A DNA stretch of 64,000 bases from Pedomonas sp051304405 (GCF_051304405.1 NZ_JBPPGG010000002.1:633081-697080); one strand, 5' to 3'. Positions 44,358 through 57,507 are shown, counted from the stretch's first letter. Translations and numbers: made by a program. The notes: a model not told the origin generated them from the letters alone.

Positions 44358-46115
44358 TTACGGCTTCGCCACCGCCGGGCACGGACCGGTGCCGAAATCG
44401 CCCAGGTCGAGGCAGCGGCCGTCCAGTTCCCCGTCCGGCTGGATGCCGAGCACGTGGGCCAGCGTCGGTGCAATGTCCACGGTGCGGATGGGCAGCGGCC
44501 GCTCCTCCGGCGTCACGCCCGGCCACCAGAACAGGATCGGCACGCGGCGGTCATAGCTCCAGGCGGTGCCGTGGCCGGAGATGTAGTAGTTGACCTTCGG
44601 CGTCTTGATCTGGAGGTAGGGCTTGAACGTCACCGTCAGGTCGGCGATGCGATCCGGCGCGGCGCTGAGGGCCTGACGCTCCTGCAGGGTGAGTTCGTCC
44701 GGCAACTTGGTCGGGTCGACCGGCGTGTTCACCAGCGTTTCCTTGTCAAACACGGCCACCACTTCCGGGCGCTGGCGCAGCAGCGGCATCGCCGCCTGGA
44801 GAACCGTCTGCCGGAATTCCGCCGAGGGCGTGCGGCCGTTGCGGTCCACCACCCACAGCTGGTCGATGCCGGAGGCATAGATCGGGTCGAAATCCAGCCC
44901 CAGTTGCGTGCGCAGAGCGCTGTTCAGGTCCGCGGCAAAAGCGATAGGGTCAACGCGGCCGGCCTCGGGCAGGCCCTGCGTGTGCAGCCGCTCGGGCACG
45001 TCGATGCCGCCATGGTCGGCCGAGAGCACCACCAGGAACGGCACGCCGAGCTGTTCGAGATCGCTCAGGAACCGGCCAAGCTGCCGGTCGAGCCGGGCCT
45101 GCTGGTCACACATCTCCGGCCCCTGCGTGCCGTAGCGGTGGCCAACGTAGTCGTTGCCCGAAAGGCTGATCGCCAGCAGGTCCGGGGCCTCGCCCTGCCC
45201 CAGCTTGAAGGTGCGGATCAGCTCCCGCGCGCCGTCGAGCGTCAGCTCGTCCATGAACGGCGACCACATGAACTGGTCCTTGACGAAGGTGGGGCTCTTC
45301 ACGTCCCACGCCACGGGCGGCAACTGCGAGCGCCAGGGCGTGCCGTTGATCACCCAGTCGCGCTCCAGCGCCTTGCAGCTGGGCTCCGCGTAGGTCCACA
45401 CCGGCGGGGTGTTCTTCCAGTACTCCTGAATGCGCTTGTTGAGCGCCGCCATCGGAGCCAGCGCCTTCTCGCCCGACTGACCCGCCGGAACGAAGGTGGT
45501 GAAGCCATGGCCCGGCGCCAGCCAGAACTCGCCATCGGCCTTGTGGCCGCCCATGTTGATCGCGCCGCGGTCCTTGCCGGAGACCGCAAACACCCGGCTC
45601 TTGGGCGATTGCGCCTTCAGCCAGTCGCCAAGCGTCAAGACCCGCAGCTTCTTCGGGCTGCGGCCTTCGGTCGGGTCCGCCTTGGGATCGTGCGCCGGGC
45701 GCATGTCCGTGTCCTCAAGGCAGTAAACCTCCCGGCCCAGCGCCGGGTCGAAATAGTCGTTGCCGACAATGCCGGTGGTGCGCGGATGATGACCCGTCAG
45801 CAGCGTCGAGTGGCCCGGGCAGGTCTCGGTGCCGCCGTGCGTCTGGTAGCCGTTGGCATAGGTGATGCCCTCGTTGCCCAGCCGCTTGAGGCCGCCCGTA
45901 TAACGGCCACGCCAGCCGCCAAACAGATTGGCGCTGAACTGGTCAACGGAAATGGCCACGATCAGCCTGGGGCGCTCCCCCTTCTGCACGGCCGGGGCAG
46001 CCGAAACCGCCGCCTCTCCCGCCGCCTGCTCCACAGCCGAAGCCGGCCCCGCACAGGCAAGCGCAACCACGCCCGCCGCCGCCAATACCATCTGCTTGAA
46101 CGCTGAATGCCCCAT
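44358..46115 (-). CDS. Secreted alkaline phosphatase, PhoK/PafA-like
   Basis: A 585-residue periplasmic or extracellular phosphomonoesterase of the alkaline phosphatase superfamily. The signal peptide ends near AGPASAVEQ (about residue 28). The metal and nucleophile region is RLIVAISVDQFSANL and THGGTETCPGHSTLLTGHHP (nucleophile Thr around 96-98); later ligands lie in VLSADHGGIDVPE and NYYISGHGTAWSYD. The layout matches the Sphingomonas-type PhoK enzyme. No Pho regulators are nearby. Confidence 0.9.
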   Translation of the reverse strand: MGHSAFKQMVLAAAGVVALACAGPASAVEQAAGEAAVSAAPAVQKGERPRLIVAISVDQFSANLFGGWRGRYTGGLKRLGNEGITYANGYQTHGGTETCPGHSTLLTGHHPRTTGIVGNDYFDPALGREVYCLEDTDMRPAHDPKADPTEGRSPKKLRVLTLGDWLKAQSPKSRVFAVSGKDRGAINMGGHKADGEFWLAPGHGFTTFVPAGQSGEKALAPMAALNKRIQEYWKNTPPVWTYAEPSCKALERDWVINGTPWRSQLPPVAWDVKSPTFVKDQFMWSPFMDELTLDGARELIRTFKLGQGEAPDLLAISLSGNDYVGHRYGTQGPEMCDQQARLDRQLGRFLSDLEQLGVPFLVVLSADHGGIDVPERLHTQGLPEAGRVDPIAFAADLNSALRTQLGLDFDPIYASGIDQLWVVDRNGRTPSAEFRQTVLQAAMPLLRQRPEVVAVFDKETLVNTPVDPTKLPDELTLQERQALSAAPDRIADLTVTFKPYLQIKTPKVNYYISGHGTAWSYDRRVPILFWWPGVTPEERPLPIRTVDIAPTLAHVLGIQPDGELDGRCLDLGDFGTGPCPAVAKP

Positions 46116-46242
46116 GCTGAACTGCCTTCTTACAAGACCTCACAAAAACACCAAAAGACGGCCCCCCGGACGTCCCCTGCACCCGGTCTCTCCGCTTCTT
46201 GTTGCAGGAATAATACAATGCCGTGACACCAGCGCGAGGGCC

Positions 46243-46269
46243 AAACGCCACGCTCGGGGCGTTTTTTTT
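46243..46269 (+). terminator. Rho-independent terminator on the plus strand with no gene before it
   Basis: AAACGCC / GGCGTTT stem with an 8-base loop and a run of eight T. No plus-strand gene ends here, so it may close a short RNA beginning near 46215 (AATAATAC-type -10 at about 46209-46215) or back up a minus-strand unit. The rest of the 547-bp gap (46116-46662) is filled mainly by REP-like doublet 3. Confidence 0.6.
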
Positions 46270-46311
46270 GAACAACTTTCGTGATTTTCGTGATTTTCGG
46301 GGGGCCATGAT

Positions 46312-46530
46312 TGCAGGAGGGTCTCGGACCCTCCTGCACCTCCCATTCCCTCATCGGGACGCACCCGGTCGTTCCGGCGCATCCACGGGAGAACGGGCAC
46401 GGCCCCATTATTTGGGCCATCTGCCAGGAGAACGCCGGAAACACGGCCCGATCATTTGAACCGCCTGTCAGGAGGGCGCCGGGAACACGGCCCGACAAAC
46501 AGATGGGAGCGCGAGGGGCAAGCCCCTCGC
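46312..46530. repeat. REP-like hairpin doublet 3
   Basis: Left hairpin 46312-46338: TGCAGGAGGGTC / GACCCTCCTGCA, followed by ACCTCCCATTCC. Right hairpin 46511-46530: GCGAGGGGC / GCCCCTCGC, preceded by GATGGGAG. Between them are short direct repeats around AACACGGCCCGA (about 46438-46495). Confidence 0.85.
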
Positions 46531-46662
46531 ATCATCCATCAAATTGAAAACAACAAGTTGAAAACAACCCGCCCTCGGCATGGGCGGGGTGCCGGGGCAG
46601 ATGGTTCTACCCCGGCGATTTCCCGAGCGGTCTGGCCAGGCGATCTGGCCGAGCGGTCTGGA

Positions 46663-49335
<2,673 letters not shown>

Positions 49336-49471
49336 GCCTTTCGCCTCTTTGTCTCGTTGCGAGCCCGGGGCCTGCCCCGGGTCTTTTGTCAATCCGCGCC
49401 TGACTTAAGCCGTATGCGCCCCGGTGAAAAGAGGGATACGCACTTGCCGCGCCCTTTGCCGCGCTGCGAAG

Positions 49472-49546
49472 ACAGGGAACCGGGCGGCAAACCGGGCAGG
49501 AGATCGGGCGGGGAACCGGGCAGGAAAAGGCCGGGCGCTTCCCTGT
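49472..49546. repeat. GGGC-rich repeat block bounded by an inverted repeat
   Basis: Between alaS and recA (323-bp gap), four to five degenerate copies of AACCGGGCRGSA-like units sit between ACAGGGAA (49472-49479) and TTCCCTGT (49539-49546). No small ORF with a ribosome site was found in this gap. Confidence 0.6.
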
Positions 49547-49658
49547 TCGTCACACGGAAACGCCCGGCCACATGGCACAGACTTTCTGCGATCGGTCCTC
49601 GACAGCGTGGACAGCGTGCCGCCCTGATCCGCCCGCTGCCGCCTGCCGCCTGCCGTCC

Positions 49659-50723
<1,065 letters not shown>

Positions 50724-50774
50724 TTCTTTTCTCCCGCATAGAGGCACAGAGCGTCGAACGCAACGGAAGGCTTT

Positions 50775-50789
50775 GTACCTGTTTTGTTC
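50775..50789 (-). promoter_or_regulatory. LexA (SOS) box of recA
   Basis: GTAC-N7-GTTC (GTACCTGTTTTGTTC) is one base from the alphaproteobacterial LexA site GTTC-N7-GTTC and lies 52-66 bases before the recA start. Confidence 0.65.
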
Positions 50790-50868
50790 TCGATTGCAAG
50801 CTTGGCCGCCAACCCCTTGATTCGATTGGGCCGGACCGGGGCGCGAGGGGATCTCTCCCCTGCCCGCC

Positions 50869-53340
50869 TCAGCCGTTGAGCTGGTTGCTTGATTCGTGGT
50901 GCGCGGGCTTGCGGCCGATGACCTCCCGCACCGCCTCCGCCAGTTCCTGCACCGAGAACGGCTTGGGCAGGAAGGTCACGTCCGGCACGTCGATGGAGCG
51001 GCGCAGCTGCTCCTCCGCATAGCCGGAGATGAAGATGATCTTGAGGTCCGGGTAGCGCTCGCGGGCGTGGTGCACCAGGGTCGGCCCGTCCATGCTCGGC
51101 ATGACCACGTCGGTGATGAGGAGGTCCACCTGCGCTTCCAGGCCCTCCATCACCTCCAGCGCCTCCTCGCCGTTGTTGGCGGTGAGCACGTTGTAGCCCT
51201 TGCGCTCCAGCGCCCGCTTGGCGACGGCGCGCACCATGGCCTCGTCCTCCACGAGGAGCACGGTGCCGTGGCCCCAGGTATCGACCACCGCGTCGCGCGC
51301 CCGCGCCTCCTCGGCGGCCTGTTCCTCGGCCACGGCCACATGGACCGGCAGGTAGATGGTGAAGGTGGTGCCCCGCCCCACCTCGGAGTCGGCAAAGATG
51401 AAGCCGCCCGTCTGCTTGACGATGCCGTAGACGGTCGAAAGGCCGAGCCCCGTGCCCTTGCCCACTTCCTTGGTGGTGAAGAACGGCTCGAAGATCTTGC
51501 CCAGATGCTCCTTCGGGATGCCGTGGCCGGTGTCGGTGACGGCGATCACCACATAGTCGGCCGGCGGCATGATCTGGTAGCCGAGGGTCTTCACGTCGTC
51601 CGGGCCCACCTGGTAGGTGCGGATGGTCAGCTCGCCTGCGCCGCCCATGGCGTCGCGCGCGTTGACCGCCAGGTTGACGATCACCTGCTCCAGCTGGCCC
51701 GGGTCGGCGCGCACCGACCCCAGGTTACGGCCGTGGATCATGTTGAGGGTGATGGTCTCGCCCATCAGCCGCTTGAGCAGGTTGGACAGCTCCGCCAGCA
51801 CGTCGGAGACCTGGAGCACCTGCGGCCGCAGGGTCTGCTGGCGCGAGAAGGCGAGCAGCTGGCGCACCAGGTTGGCGGCGCGGTTGGCGTTCTGGCGGAT
51901 CTGGTTGAGGTCGCCGAAGTCCGCATCGCCCGGCGCGTGGCGCAGCAGCATCAGGTCGCAGTAGCCGATGATGGCGGTGAGGATGTTGTTGAAGTCGTGG
52001 GCGATGCCGCCCGCCAGCTGGCCCACCGCCTGCATCTTCGTGGCCTGGGTGATCTGCTGCTGGAGGCGCCGCTGCTCGGCGTCGTCGCGCAGGGCGATGA
52101 CCGCCGCCGCCTCGCCGATGCCGATGTGGGTGATGCTGAGCCGCACCGGATCGGCCCGGTTGCCCTTGAGCCGCACCTGCACGTCCCGGTTGGCGAGGCG
52201 GCCGCTGGAGACGCTGCGCACCACCTCCGCCAGCATGCTGGCGTCTTCCTCGTGCACCAGATCGACCGGGTAGAGCGGCGTTGCCTCCGGCTTGATGCCG
52301 ACGGCAGCGGTGAAGGCCCGGTTGATAAAGCGGAAGCGGCTGTCCCGGTCCACCGTGGCGAAGCCGAACGGCAGGCTGTCCAGCAGCCCGTGGACGATGT
52401 CGCCCACCGCGCCGCTCGCTGCCACCGTGTTCGCGGTCTCGCGCAGGAGCAGGTAGACATAGCCATAGGGGTCGCCCCCGCCCTGCCCCATCAGCGGAAT
52501 CTCGGCCAGCCGCACCGGCACCGACGTGCCGTCCGCCGCGCGCAGCAGCACCTCGCTGCTCTCGGTCAGGATGAACAGGGCGGTCAGGTCGCGCCCGGTG
52601 AGATCCGCCGCCGCATGGCCCGAAATCCGGCCGCAGGCGGCGTTGACCGCCAGCACCCGCCCGTCCCCGTCGGCGGCGATGAGGCCGATGTCCGCCTGGC
52701 TCAGCCAGTCGCCCACATGGCCTGCGGCCACGTCCACCACGCCGGCAAGCGTCAGGCTCCGCTCCGACGGGCGCACCCGCCACAGCAGATGGCCGGCCGG
52801 GTCGTCCGCCCGGCGGCAGGTCACGTCAAGTTCGCTTTGCCGCCCCTCGACGACGCGGGTCACGCTGACCAGCGCGATGCCGTCGCGCCGGGCCTGCTCG
52901 GCCACCCGCTCCAGCGGCGAGCGCGCTTCCGGCTCGACGCCCGCCAGCTCGAAGGGCGAGGGATAGCCGCCGCACATCTGGCCATAGGCCGCGTTGGCGC
53001 ACACCAGGGCCCCCATCCGGTCCGTCACCGCCACCGCGTCCGGCTGGTTGTCGATGGCCGCCCGCACCAGGGCGCGGCTGACGCCCGCGGGGCGCTCCTG
53101 ATGTCCCGACGCCCACGCATAGGCCACGCCGCCGGCCGCCAGCATCAGGGCGAAGAACAGGATGCTCACTTCCCAGATGCCCGTGCTCCAGCCGATCAGG
53201 GCGGCGGAGGCAAGCCCGAGCGTAACGACGGTCGCCGCCACCCACAGCACCTGGGTCGAGCCCGGCTCGGGCGGCAATCCGCCGACCAGACCCGCGCTCT
53301 CCAGCCCGCGCTCCTCTCCTGAGAACCATCGTGCGATCAT
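50869..53340 (-). CDS. cckA: Cell-cycle hybrid histidine kinase CckA
   Basis: An 823-residue inner-membrane hybrid kinase. Two hydrophobic segments lie at about 32-52 and 58-77, PAS-type sensor domains at about 95-205, 212-300 and 315-420, then HisKA with His448 (GGIAHDFNNILTAIIGYCDLML), the HATPase domain (TDTGHGIPKEHLGKIFEPFFTTKEVGKGTGLGLSTVYGI) and a receiver domain with Asp744 (LLITDVVMPSMDG). CckA feeds phosphate through ChpT to CtrA, which controls division and flagellar genes. It is larger than Caulobacter CckA because of an extra PAS domain. Confidence 0.93.
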   Translation of the reverse strand: MIARWFSGEERGLESAGLVGGLPPEPGSTQVLWVAATVVTLGLASAALIGWSTGIWEVSILFFALMLAAGGVAYAWASGHQERPAGVSRALVRAAIDNQPDAVAVTDRMGALVCANAAYGQMCGGYPSPFELAGVEPEARSPLERVAEQARRDGIALVSVTRVVEGRQSELDVTCRRADDPAGHLLWRVRPSERSLTLAGVVDVAAGHVGDWLSQADIGLIAADGDGRVLAVNAACGRISGHAAADLTGRDLTALFILTESSEVLLRAADGTSVPVRLAEIPLMGQGGGDPYGYVYLLLRETANTVAASGAVGDIVHGLLDSLPFGFATVDRDSRFRFINRAFTAAVGIKPEATPLYPVDLVHEEDASMLAEVVRSVSSGRLANRDVQVRLKGNRADPVRLSITHIGIGEAAAVIALRDDAEQRRLQQQITQATKMQAVGQLAGGIAHDFNNILTAIIGYCDLMLLRHAPGDADFGDLNQIRQNANRAANLVRQLLAFSRQQTLRPQVLQVSDVLAELSNLLKRLMGETITLNMIHGRNLGSVRADPGQLEQVIVNLAVNARDAMGGAGELTIRTYQVGPDDVKTLGYQIMPPADYVVIAVTDTGHGIPKEHLGKIFEPFFTTKEVGKGTGLGLSTVYGIVKQTGGFIFADSEVGRGTTFTIYLPVHVAVAEEQAAEEARARDAVVDTWGHGTVLLVEDEAMVRAVAKRALERKGYNVLTANNGEEALEVMEGLEAQVDLLITDVVMPSMDGPTLVHHARERYPDLKIIFISGYAEEQLRRSIDVPDVTFLPKPFSVQELAEAVREVIGRKPAHHESSNQLNG

Positions 53341-53482
53341 GCGCGTGTGTGACCCGTCCCCGTGCTGAACTCCCCGCCCCCGGACGTTGCCCGAAAGCCT
53401 TCCCGCGTCAAGGGGATGATTGCGCCGATGCGCCGCCGGAACGGCCGGACTCCTGCCGGAGAGCGCCGCAGTGCCCCCGCCG

Positions 53483-54580
53483 TCATGGGCGCGACGGCCG
53501 TTTGGGCAGCGGCCGCCCCCGCAGCTTCATCACGTAGCTGATGACCTCGGCCACCGCCTTGTAGTGCTCGGGCTTGATCTCCTCGTCCAGATCGACACTG
53601 GCATAGAGCGTGCGGGCGAGCGGCGGGTTCTCCACAATCGGCACCTTGTGCTCGCTGGCCACCTCGCGGATGCGCAGCGCCAGGCTGTCCACGCCCTTGG
53701 CCACCACCTTGGGCGCGGCCATGGCGGCCTGATCGTATTTCAGCGCCACCGCGAAGTGGGTCGGGTTGGTGATGACCACGTCGGCGGTCGGCACGTTGGC
53801 CATCATGCGCTGGCGCGAGCGCTCCAGCCGGATCTGGCGGATGCGTGCCTTCACATGCGGGTCGCCCTCGCTCTGCTTGAACTCGTCCTTCAGTTCCTGA
53901 CGGCTCATGCGCATTTTCTTCATGAAGGCGAAGCGCTGGTAGACAAGGTCGCCAACCGCGATCACCGCGACGATGATGACCACCGCCAGCAGCAGCTTGA
54001 CCACCAGCCCGCCCGCCAGCGCCAGGATGTCGGGCGCGGAGCCGAACAGGGCGGTCTCCAGCCGGCTGCCGTAGGGCCACACCACCGCCACGCCGACGAT
54101 GCCCACCACCGCGCACTTGGCCAGTGTCTTGAGGAACTCCACCAGCGACTGCATGCCGAACATGCGCTTGAGGCCGGTCAGCGGATTGAGCTTGGACCAC
54201 TTGGGCGACACCCGCTCCCACGACAGGGTGGGCCGCCCCTGCATCAGGCCGCCCACCACCGCGCACAGGAACAGTAGCGCGAGCGGCGCGGCCAGCACCG
54301 CGCCCGCGTTGAGGGCGATGCCCGCCATCAGGCTCTGCGCGCCCCGGCCGTCCAGCGGATAGGCGTTGGCCTGGCCGAGCAGGTTGGTGAACAGCGGGGC
54401 AAGGCCGCGCCCGATGTTGCCCACCATGAAGGCGACCACCGCCAGCGCGCCGCCCAGAATGGCGATGTGGCGCATCTCCGCGCCGCGCGCCACCTGGCCT
54501 TTCTTGCGCGCCTCCTCCAGCTTGCGCTGGGTTGGTTCTTCCGTTTTCTGGGAGTCGTCCTCGCTGCTGCCCTCGGCCAT
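53483..54580 (-). CDS. flhB: Flagellar export switch protein FlhB
   Basis: A 365-residue component of the flagellar type III export gate that switches substrate specificity by self-cleavage in Asn-Pro-Thr-His, seen here at N272 (VVITNPTHFAVALKY). The N-terminus DDSQKTEEPTQRKLEEARKKGQVARG is typical, and four membrane segments lie at about 40-210. It follows fliR with one base between them, in the operon fliQ-fliR-flhB. Confidence 0.97.
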   Translation of the reverse strand: MAEGSSEDDSQKTEEPTQRKLEEARKKGQVARGAEMRHIAILGGALAVVAFMVGNIGRGLAPLFTNLLGQANAYPLDGRGAQSLMAGIALNAGAVLAAPLALLFLCAVVGGLMQGRPTLSWERVSPKWSKLNPLTGLKRMFGMQSLVEFLKTLAKCAVVGIVGVAVVWPYGSRLETALFGSAPDILALAGGLVVKLLLAVVIIVAVIAVGDLVYQRFAFMKKMRMSRQELKDEFKQSEGDPHVKARIRQIRLERSRQRMMANVPTADVVITNPTHFAVALKYDQAAMAAPKVVAKGVDSLALRIREVASEHKVPIVENPPLARTLYASVDLDEEIKPEHYKAVAEVISYVMKLRGRPLPKRPSRP

Positions 54581-54581
54581 C

Positions 54582-55340
54582 TCAGCCTCCCGTCAGGGCC
54601 CGCAGCCCCTCGCCGAAGCGGTCAAGGAACACGGTCATGATCGTGCCGATGAGCGTCAGCAGAAGCAGCAGGGACAGAATGATGCCCAGCGGCTGGGCGA
54701 TGAAGAACACCTGGATCTGGGGCGTCAGCCGGGCCATCAGCCCGAGCCCCACGTTGAACACCAGGCCATAGACCAGAAACGGAGCCGCCATCTGCAGGCC
54801 CAGCGCAAAGGCCTGGCTCATCATGTTCACCGACAGCGAGGCGAAATCCCCGAGCATCAGGTCCGCGCCCGGCCGGAACAGGGCGTAGGAGCGCACCATG
54901 CCCGCCAGCATCAGGTGGTGCAGGTCGGTTGCGAACACCAGCACCACGGCGAGCACGCTGAGGAAGCGGGAGATGACGATGGTCTGCCCGCCCTGGCTGG
55001 GGTCGAAAATCATCGCGCCGGACAGACCGCTCTGGAAGCCGATGACCGTACCCGCCAGCTGCACGGCGGAAAACAGGATGCGCACCGCCATGCCCAGCAT
55101 CAGGCCGGTGGCGATCTCGCCGATCAGCAGCGCGGCGGTGGCGGGCAAGGTCGTGGGCATGGGCGGCAGGGAGACCAGCACCACCGGCAGCACCACCAGC
55201 GACAGCACGAGCGCGAACAGCAGCCGCACGCGGGCCGGCACATTTTCATCGCCAAGGGCAGGCATCACCATGAGCATGCTGCCGAGGCGGGAGAAGACGA
55301 GAAAATAGGCGGTGAACTGCGCCGTCATGAAGTCGGGCAC
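54582..55340 (-). CDS. fliR: Flagellar export protein FliR
   Basis: A 252-residue six-helix inner-membrane protein of the export gate. It begins with a GTG at 55340 (M-P-D-F-M-T-A-Q-F), seven bases after fliQ. Conserved features include FSRLGSMLMVMPALGDENVPARVRLL, LMLGMAVRILFSAVQLAGTVIGFQSGL and VGLMARLTPQIQVFFIAQPLGI. Confidence 0.96.
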   Translation of the reverse strand: MPDFMTAQFTAYFLVFSRLGSMLMVMPALGDENVPARVRLLFALVLSLVVLPVVLVSLPPMPTTLPATAALLIGEIATGLMLGMAVRILFSAVQLAGTVIGFQSGLSGAMIFDPSQGGQTIVISRFLSVLAVVLVFATDLHHLMLAGMVRSYALFRPGADLMLGDFASLSVNMMSQAFALGLQMAAPFLVYGLVFNVGLGLMARLTPQIQVFFIAQPLGIILSLLLLLTLIGTIMTVFLDRFGEGLRALTGG

Positions 55341-55347
55341 GGCGCAC

Positions 55348-55611
55348 CTACCCCGAGATGATTCGCTGGGCCAGCCGCTCCATCAGTCCGCCCATCAGCC
55401 GGCCCATCAGCGGCGCGGTGAGCAGCAGCACCAGAACCATGGCGATGAGTTTGGGCACGAAGGTGAGCGTTGCTTCCTGAATTTGCGTCAGGGCCTGAAG
55501 GAGGCCGACGCCGAAGCCGACCACCAGCGCGACCAGCAGCAGTGGCCCGGCCACCATCAGCATGGTGAACAGGCTGTCGCGGGTAACGTCGAGAATGTCG
55601 GCTCCTGTCAT
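55348..55611 (-). CDS. fliQ: Flagellar export protein FliQ
   Basis: An 87-residue protein with two membrane helices, part of the FliPQR core. The sequence GVGLLQALTQIQEATLTFVPKLIAM is the family signature. The ATG at 55611 follows AAGGTGG; an ATG at 55632 would add seven residues. It heads the fliQ-fliR-flhB unit, with a CtrA-like site 24-38 bases upstream. Confidence 0.95.
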   Translation of the reverse strand: MTGADILDVTRDSLFTMLMVAGPLLLVALVVGFGVGLLQALTQIQEATLTFVPKLIAMVLVLLLTAPLMGRLMGGLMERLAQRIISG

Positions 55612-55634
55612 GCGTCCACCTTGGCTGAGCATGG

Positions 55635-55649
55635 TGAAGAGATGGTTAA
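55635..55649 (-). promoter_or_regulatory. CtrA-like site upstream of fliQ
   Basis: On the minus strand TTAA-N7-TTCA, one base from the CtrA consensus TTAA-N7-TTAA, placed where an activator of fliQ would bind. Confidence 0.4.
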
Positions 55650-55895
55650 GGCCGGGGGCGCGAAATGTACATGGCGGAAATGGCCGCCGCGCGCCGTTTT
55701 GCGCCCCGAACGACCGATCCGTCTTTTCACTGCCCGCGGCAAAGGCTATGTCTGGCGCGGCTGACTCTCCGGCAGGCGATTGCCGCGTCGATCTGTTCAG
55801 CCCGACCCCCGCATATATTCTTGCTTTAGTCTGACTTTTGCTTCTGAATGCGGGCTAAAAAAATAAATAAAAAGGACTAAGAGAGGGAGCCTGGG

Positions 55896-56393
55896 ATGCG
55901 AACCGTATCCGATGACCTTCGGTGCACCTCCGAAGCATGCCCTGACGAGCGTGTCATCCTGTGCGTGGAGTTGATGCCTGCGGACCATCTGCTGCTGTGG
56001 TCGTTCCGCGAACTGGTGACGGCGCGGATGGAAGGGCGCGCGGTCCGTCAGGCGCTGGGCGGTCTCAAGGGCGCACCCGATCGATCGGTCACGCTCCTTC
56101 TTCGTCTGCTCATTGCCGAAGTGGTTTCCGTCGCGAAGCGCGGACTGGTTTTTGGCCTGCCCCATTGCCAGCGCCTGCTGCCGGACGAGCTCACCCTGCT
56201 GGCGGCCATTGACCGCCTTCAGGTCGGTGACGAGGCCCGCGCCTGCGTCCTGCTTCAGAAACTCTGCGCCAATGGCCCCATCAACGGCCTGCGCGAGGCA
56301 GCCGGCCATCTGGCAAAGGCGCTGCGGGAGCGGGGCAACCTCGTGCGGGTGATGCATCTACTGCCCCCGCACATGCTGCCGAGTATCCACTGA
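55896..56393 (+). CDS. Unknown 165-residue protein, paralogue A, inside the flagellar cluster
   Basis: Not recognised. The protein is soluble and largely helical, with a mid-section LLLRLLIAEVVSVAKRGLVFG, a DELTLLAAIDRLQVGDEARA block and the end LLPPHMLPSIH. Paralogue B at 56566 has the same length and shares LLLW/RLLW, the cysteine after the middle helix, DEL-x-x-LA-x-ID and the LPSIH end. AGAGAGGGAG precedes the ATG strongly. It is transcribed against the flagellar genes on both sides. Confidence 0.8.
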   Translation: MRTVSDDLRCTSEACPDERVILCVELMPADHLLLWSFRELVTARMEGRAVRQALGGLKGAPDRSVTLLLRLLIAEVVSVAKRGLVFGLPHCQRLLPDELTLLAAIDRLQVGDEARACVLLQKLCANGPINGLREAAGHLAKALRERGNLVRVMHLLPPHMLPSIH

Positions 56394-56565
56394 GCCCCTG
56401 TGAGCCCTGCGGCGCCGCGCCGCGCATTCCCCCCTCACTTGACCTCCGGCCTCCTGCCGTCCTGCACGTACTTTCCGCCGCGAGGCCCAGCCCCGGCCTG
56501 CCCTTGACCCGCCTGTTTTTGCGAGTCATTATCACTTGCAACACCAAGCGGGACAGGAGTTACGC

Positions 56566-57063
56566 ATGCCACACCAGCCCTCTCCATTCTGTGGACGGCA
56601 CCCGAACGACAACCCGGTGATCCGGTGCAGCGCGCTGCCTCCCTCGGCGCAGCGGCTGCTGTGGCTCACCCGGCTGTTCATTGCCGCGCGGCTGGATTAT
56701 GCCCGGGCGGAGCCCGCCCTCTCCCGCTTCGCGCTTCGGTGCAGCCGCGCGGTGCCCATTCTCCTGTGTCATCTGCTGCTGGAGATCAGCCGCCATGCCA
56801 CCCGGCGCGTGCAGGTGGCGAGCCCCTGCCACGGCGCGGTGGTGGCGGACGAGCTGCGGTTTCTGGCAACGATCGATCTGGCGCAGCAGGCGGATCCGCG
56901 CCTTGCTGTCCTGGTTCAGGAGGTGTTCGGGACGGAGCGGCCGGAGTCCCTCGCGCCGGTCGTGGCCGCGACGCGCAAGCTGGGCGAGGTGCTGCTGCAG
57001 GAAGGTATCCGGGTCGAGGCGCGTTCGCTGCTGCCGGCAGACGCGCTGCCCTCGATCCATTGA
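56566..57063 (+). CDS. Unknown 165-residue protein, paralogue B, inside the flagellar cluster
   Basis: Not recognised. The ATG at 56566 follows ACAGGAG, and the resulting length equals that of paralogue A exactly. The shared pattern with A covers VIRCSALPPSAQRLLWLTRLFIAARL, ILLCHLLLEIS, VADELRFLATIDLAQQADPRLAVLVQEVFG and LLPADALPSIH; identity is modest, so the duplication is old. The N-terminal 25 residues differ. No signal peptide or membrane segment is seen. It is convergent with fliE. Confidence 0.8.
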   Translation: MPHQPSPFCGRHPNDNPVIRCSALPPSAQRLLWLTRLFIAARLDYARAEPALSRFALRCSRAVPILLCHLLLEISRHATRRVQVASPCHGAVVADELRFLATIDLAQQADPRLAVLVQEVFGTERPESLAPVVAATRKLGEVLLQEGIRVEARSLLPADALPSIH

Positions 57064-57139
57064 TCCCGGAAAATTATCGAGCCCGGAAAATCCGGGCCCC
57101 GAAAAAAAGCGGATAAAAAATCTGGCGCTGCGGGTGCCC

Positions 57140-57466
57140 TTAAATGGGCATCCGCATGATTTCCTGATAGGCCGAGATCACCCGGTCGCGCACGGCCACA
57201 AGGGTTTCAACCGCCATCTCCGCATTGTTGACCGCCGTCACCACGTCGATGAGGTCGGCCTTGCCCTGGATGGACTGCGCGGCCATGGCTTCCGAGTTGC
57301 GGCTGGCCTCGACGGCGTTGGTGAACATCTCGCCCAGCATGTCGCCGAACGAGGCGTTCGGCGCGCCCGTCGCCGCCTCGGGCGCAGACGGTTCGGTGCC
57401 GCCGGTGAGGGAGCGGCCGAGCGCCTGGGTATAGGCATTGGTGGCATCGAAGGCGCGAATGGACAT
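57140..57466 (-). CDS. fliE: Flagellar hook-basal body protein FliE
   Basis: A 108-residue MS-ring-to-rod adaptor, exported early. Conserved features are FGDMLGEMFTNAVEASRNSEAMAAQSIQGKADLIDVVTAVNNAEMAVETLVAVRDRVISAYQEIMRMPI. It is the last gene of flgB-flgC-fliE. It is preceded by a tandemly repeated copy of the flgC 3' end. Confidence 0.96.
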   Translation of the reverse strand: MSIRAFDATNAYTQALGRSLTGGTEPSAPEAATGAPNASFGDMLGEMFTNAVEASRNSEAMAAQSIQGKADLIDVVTAVNNAEMAVETLVAVRDRVISAYQEIMRMPI

Positions 57467-57507
57467 GGTTCAGTCCCTGTTCTTTCTACACCGGTTTCCT
57501 GCGTATC

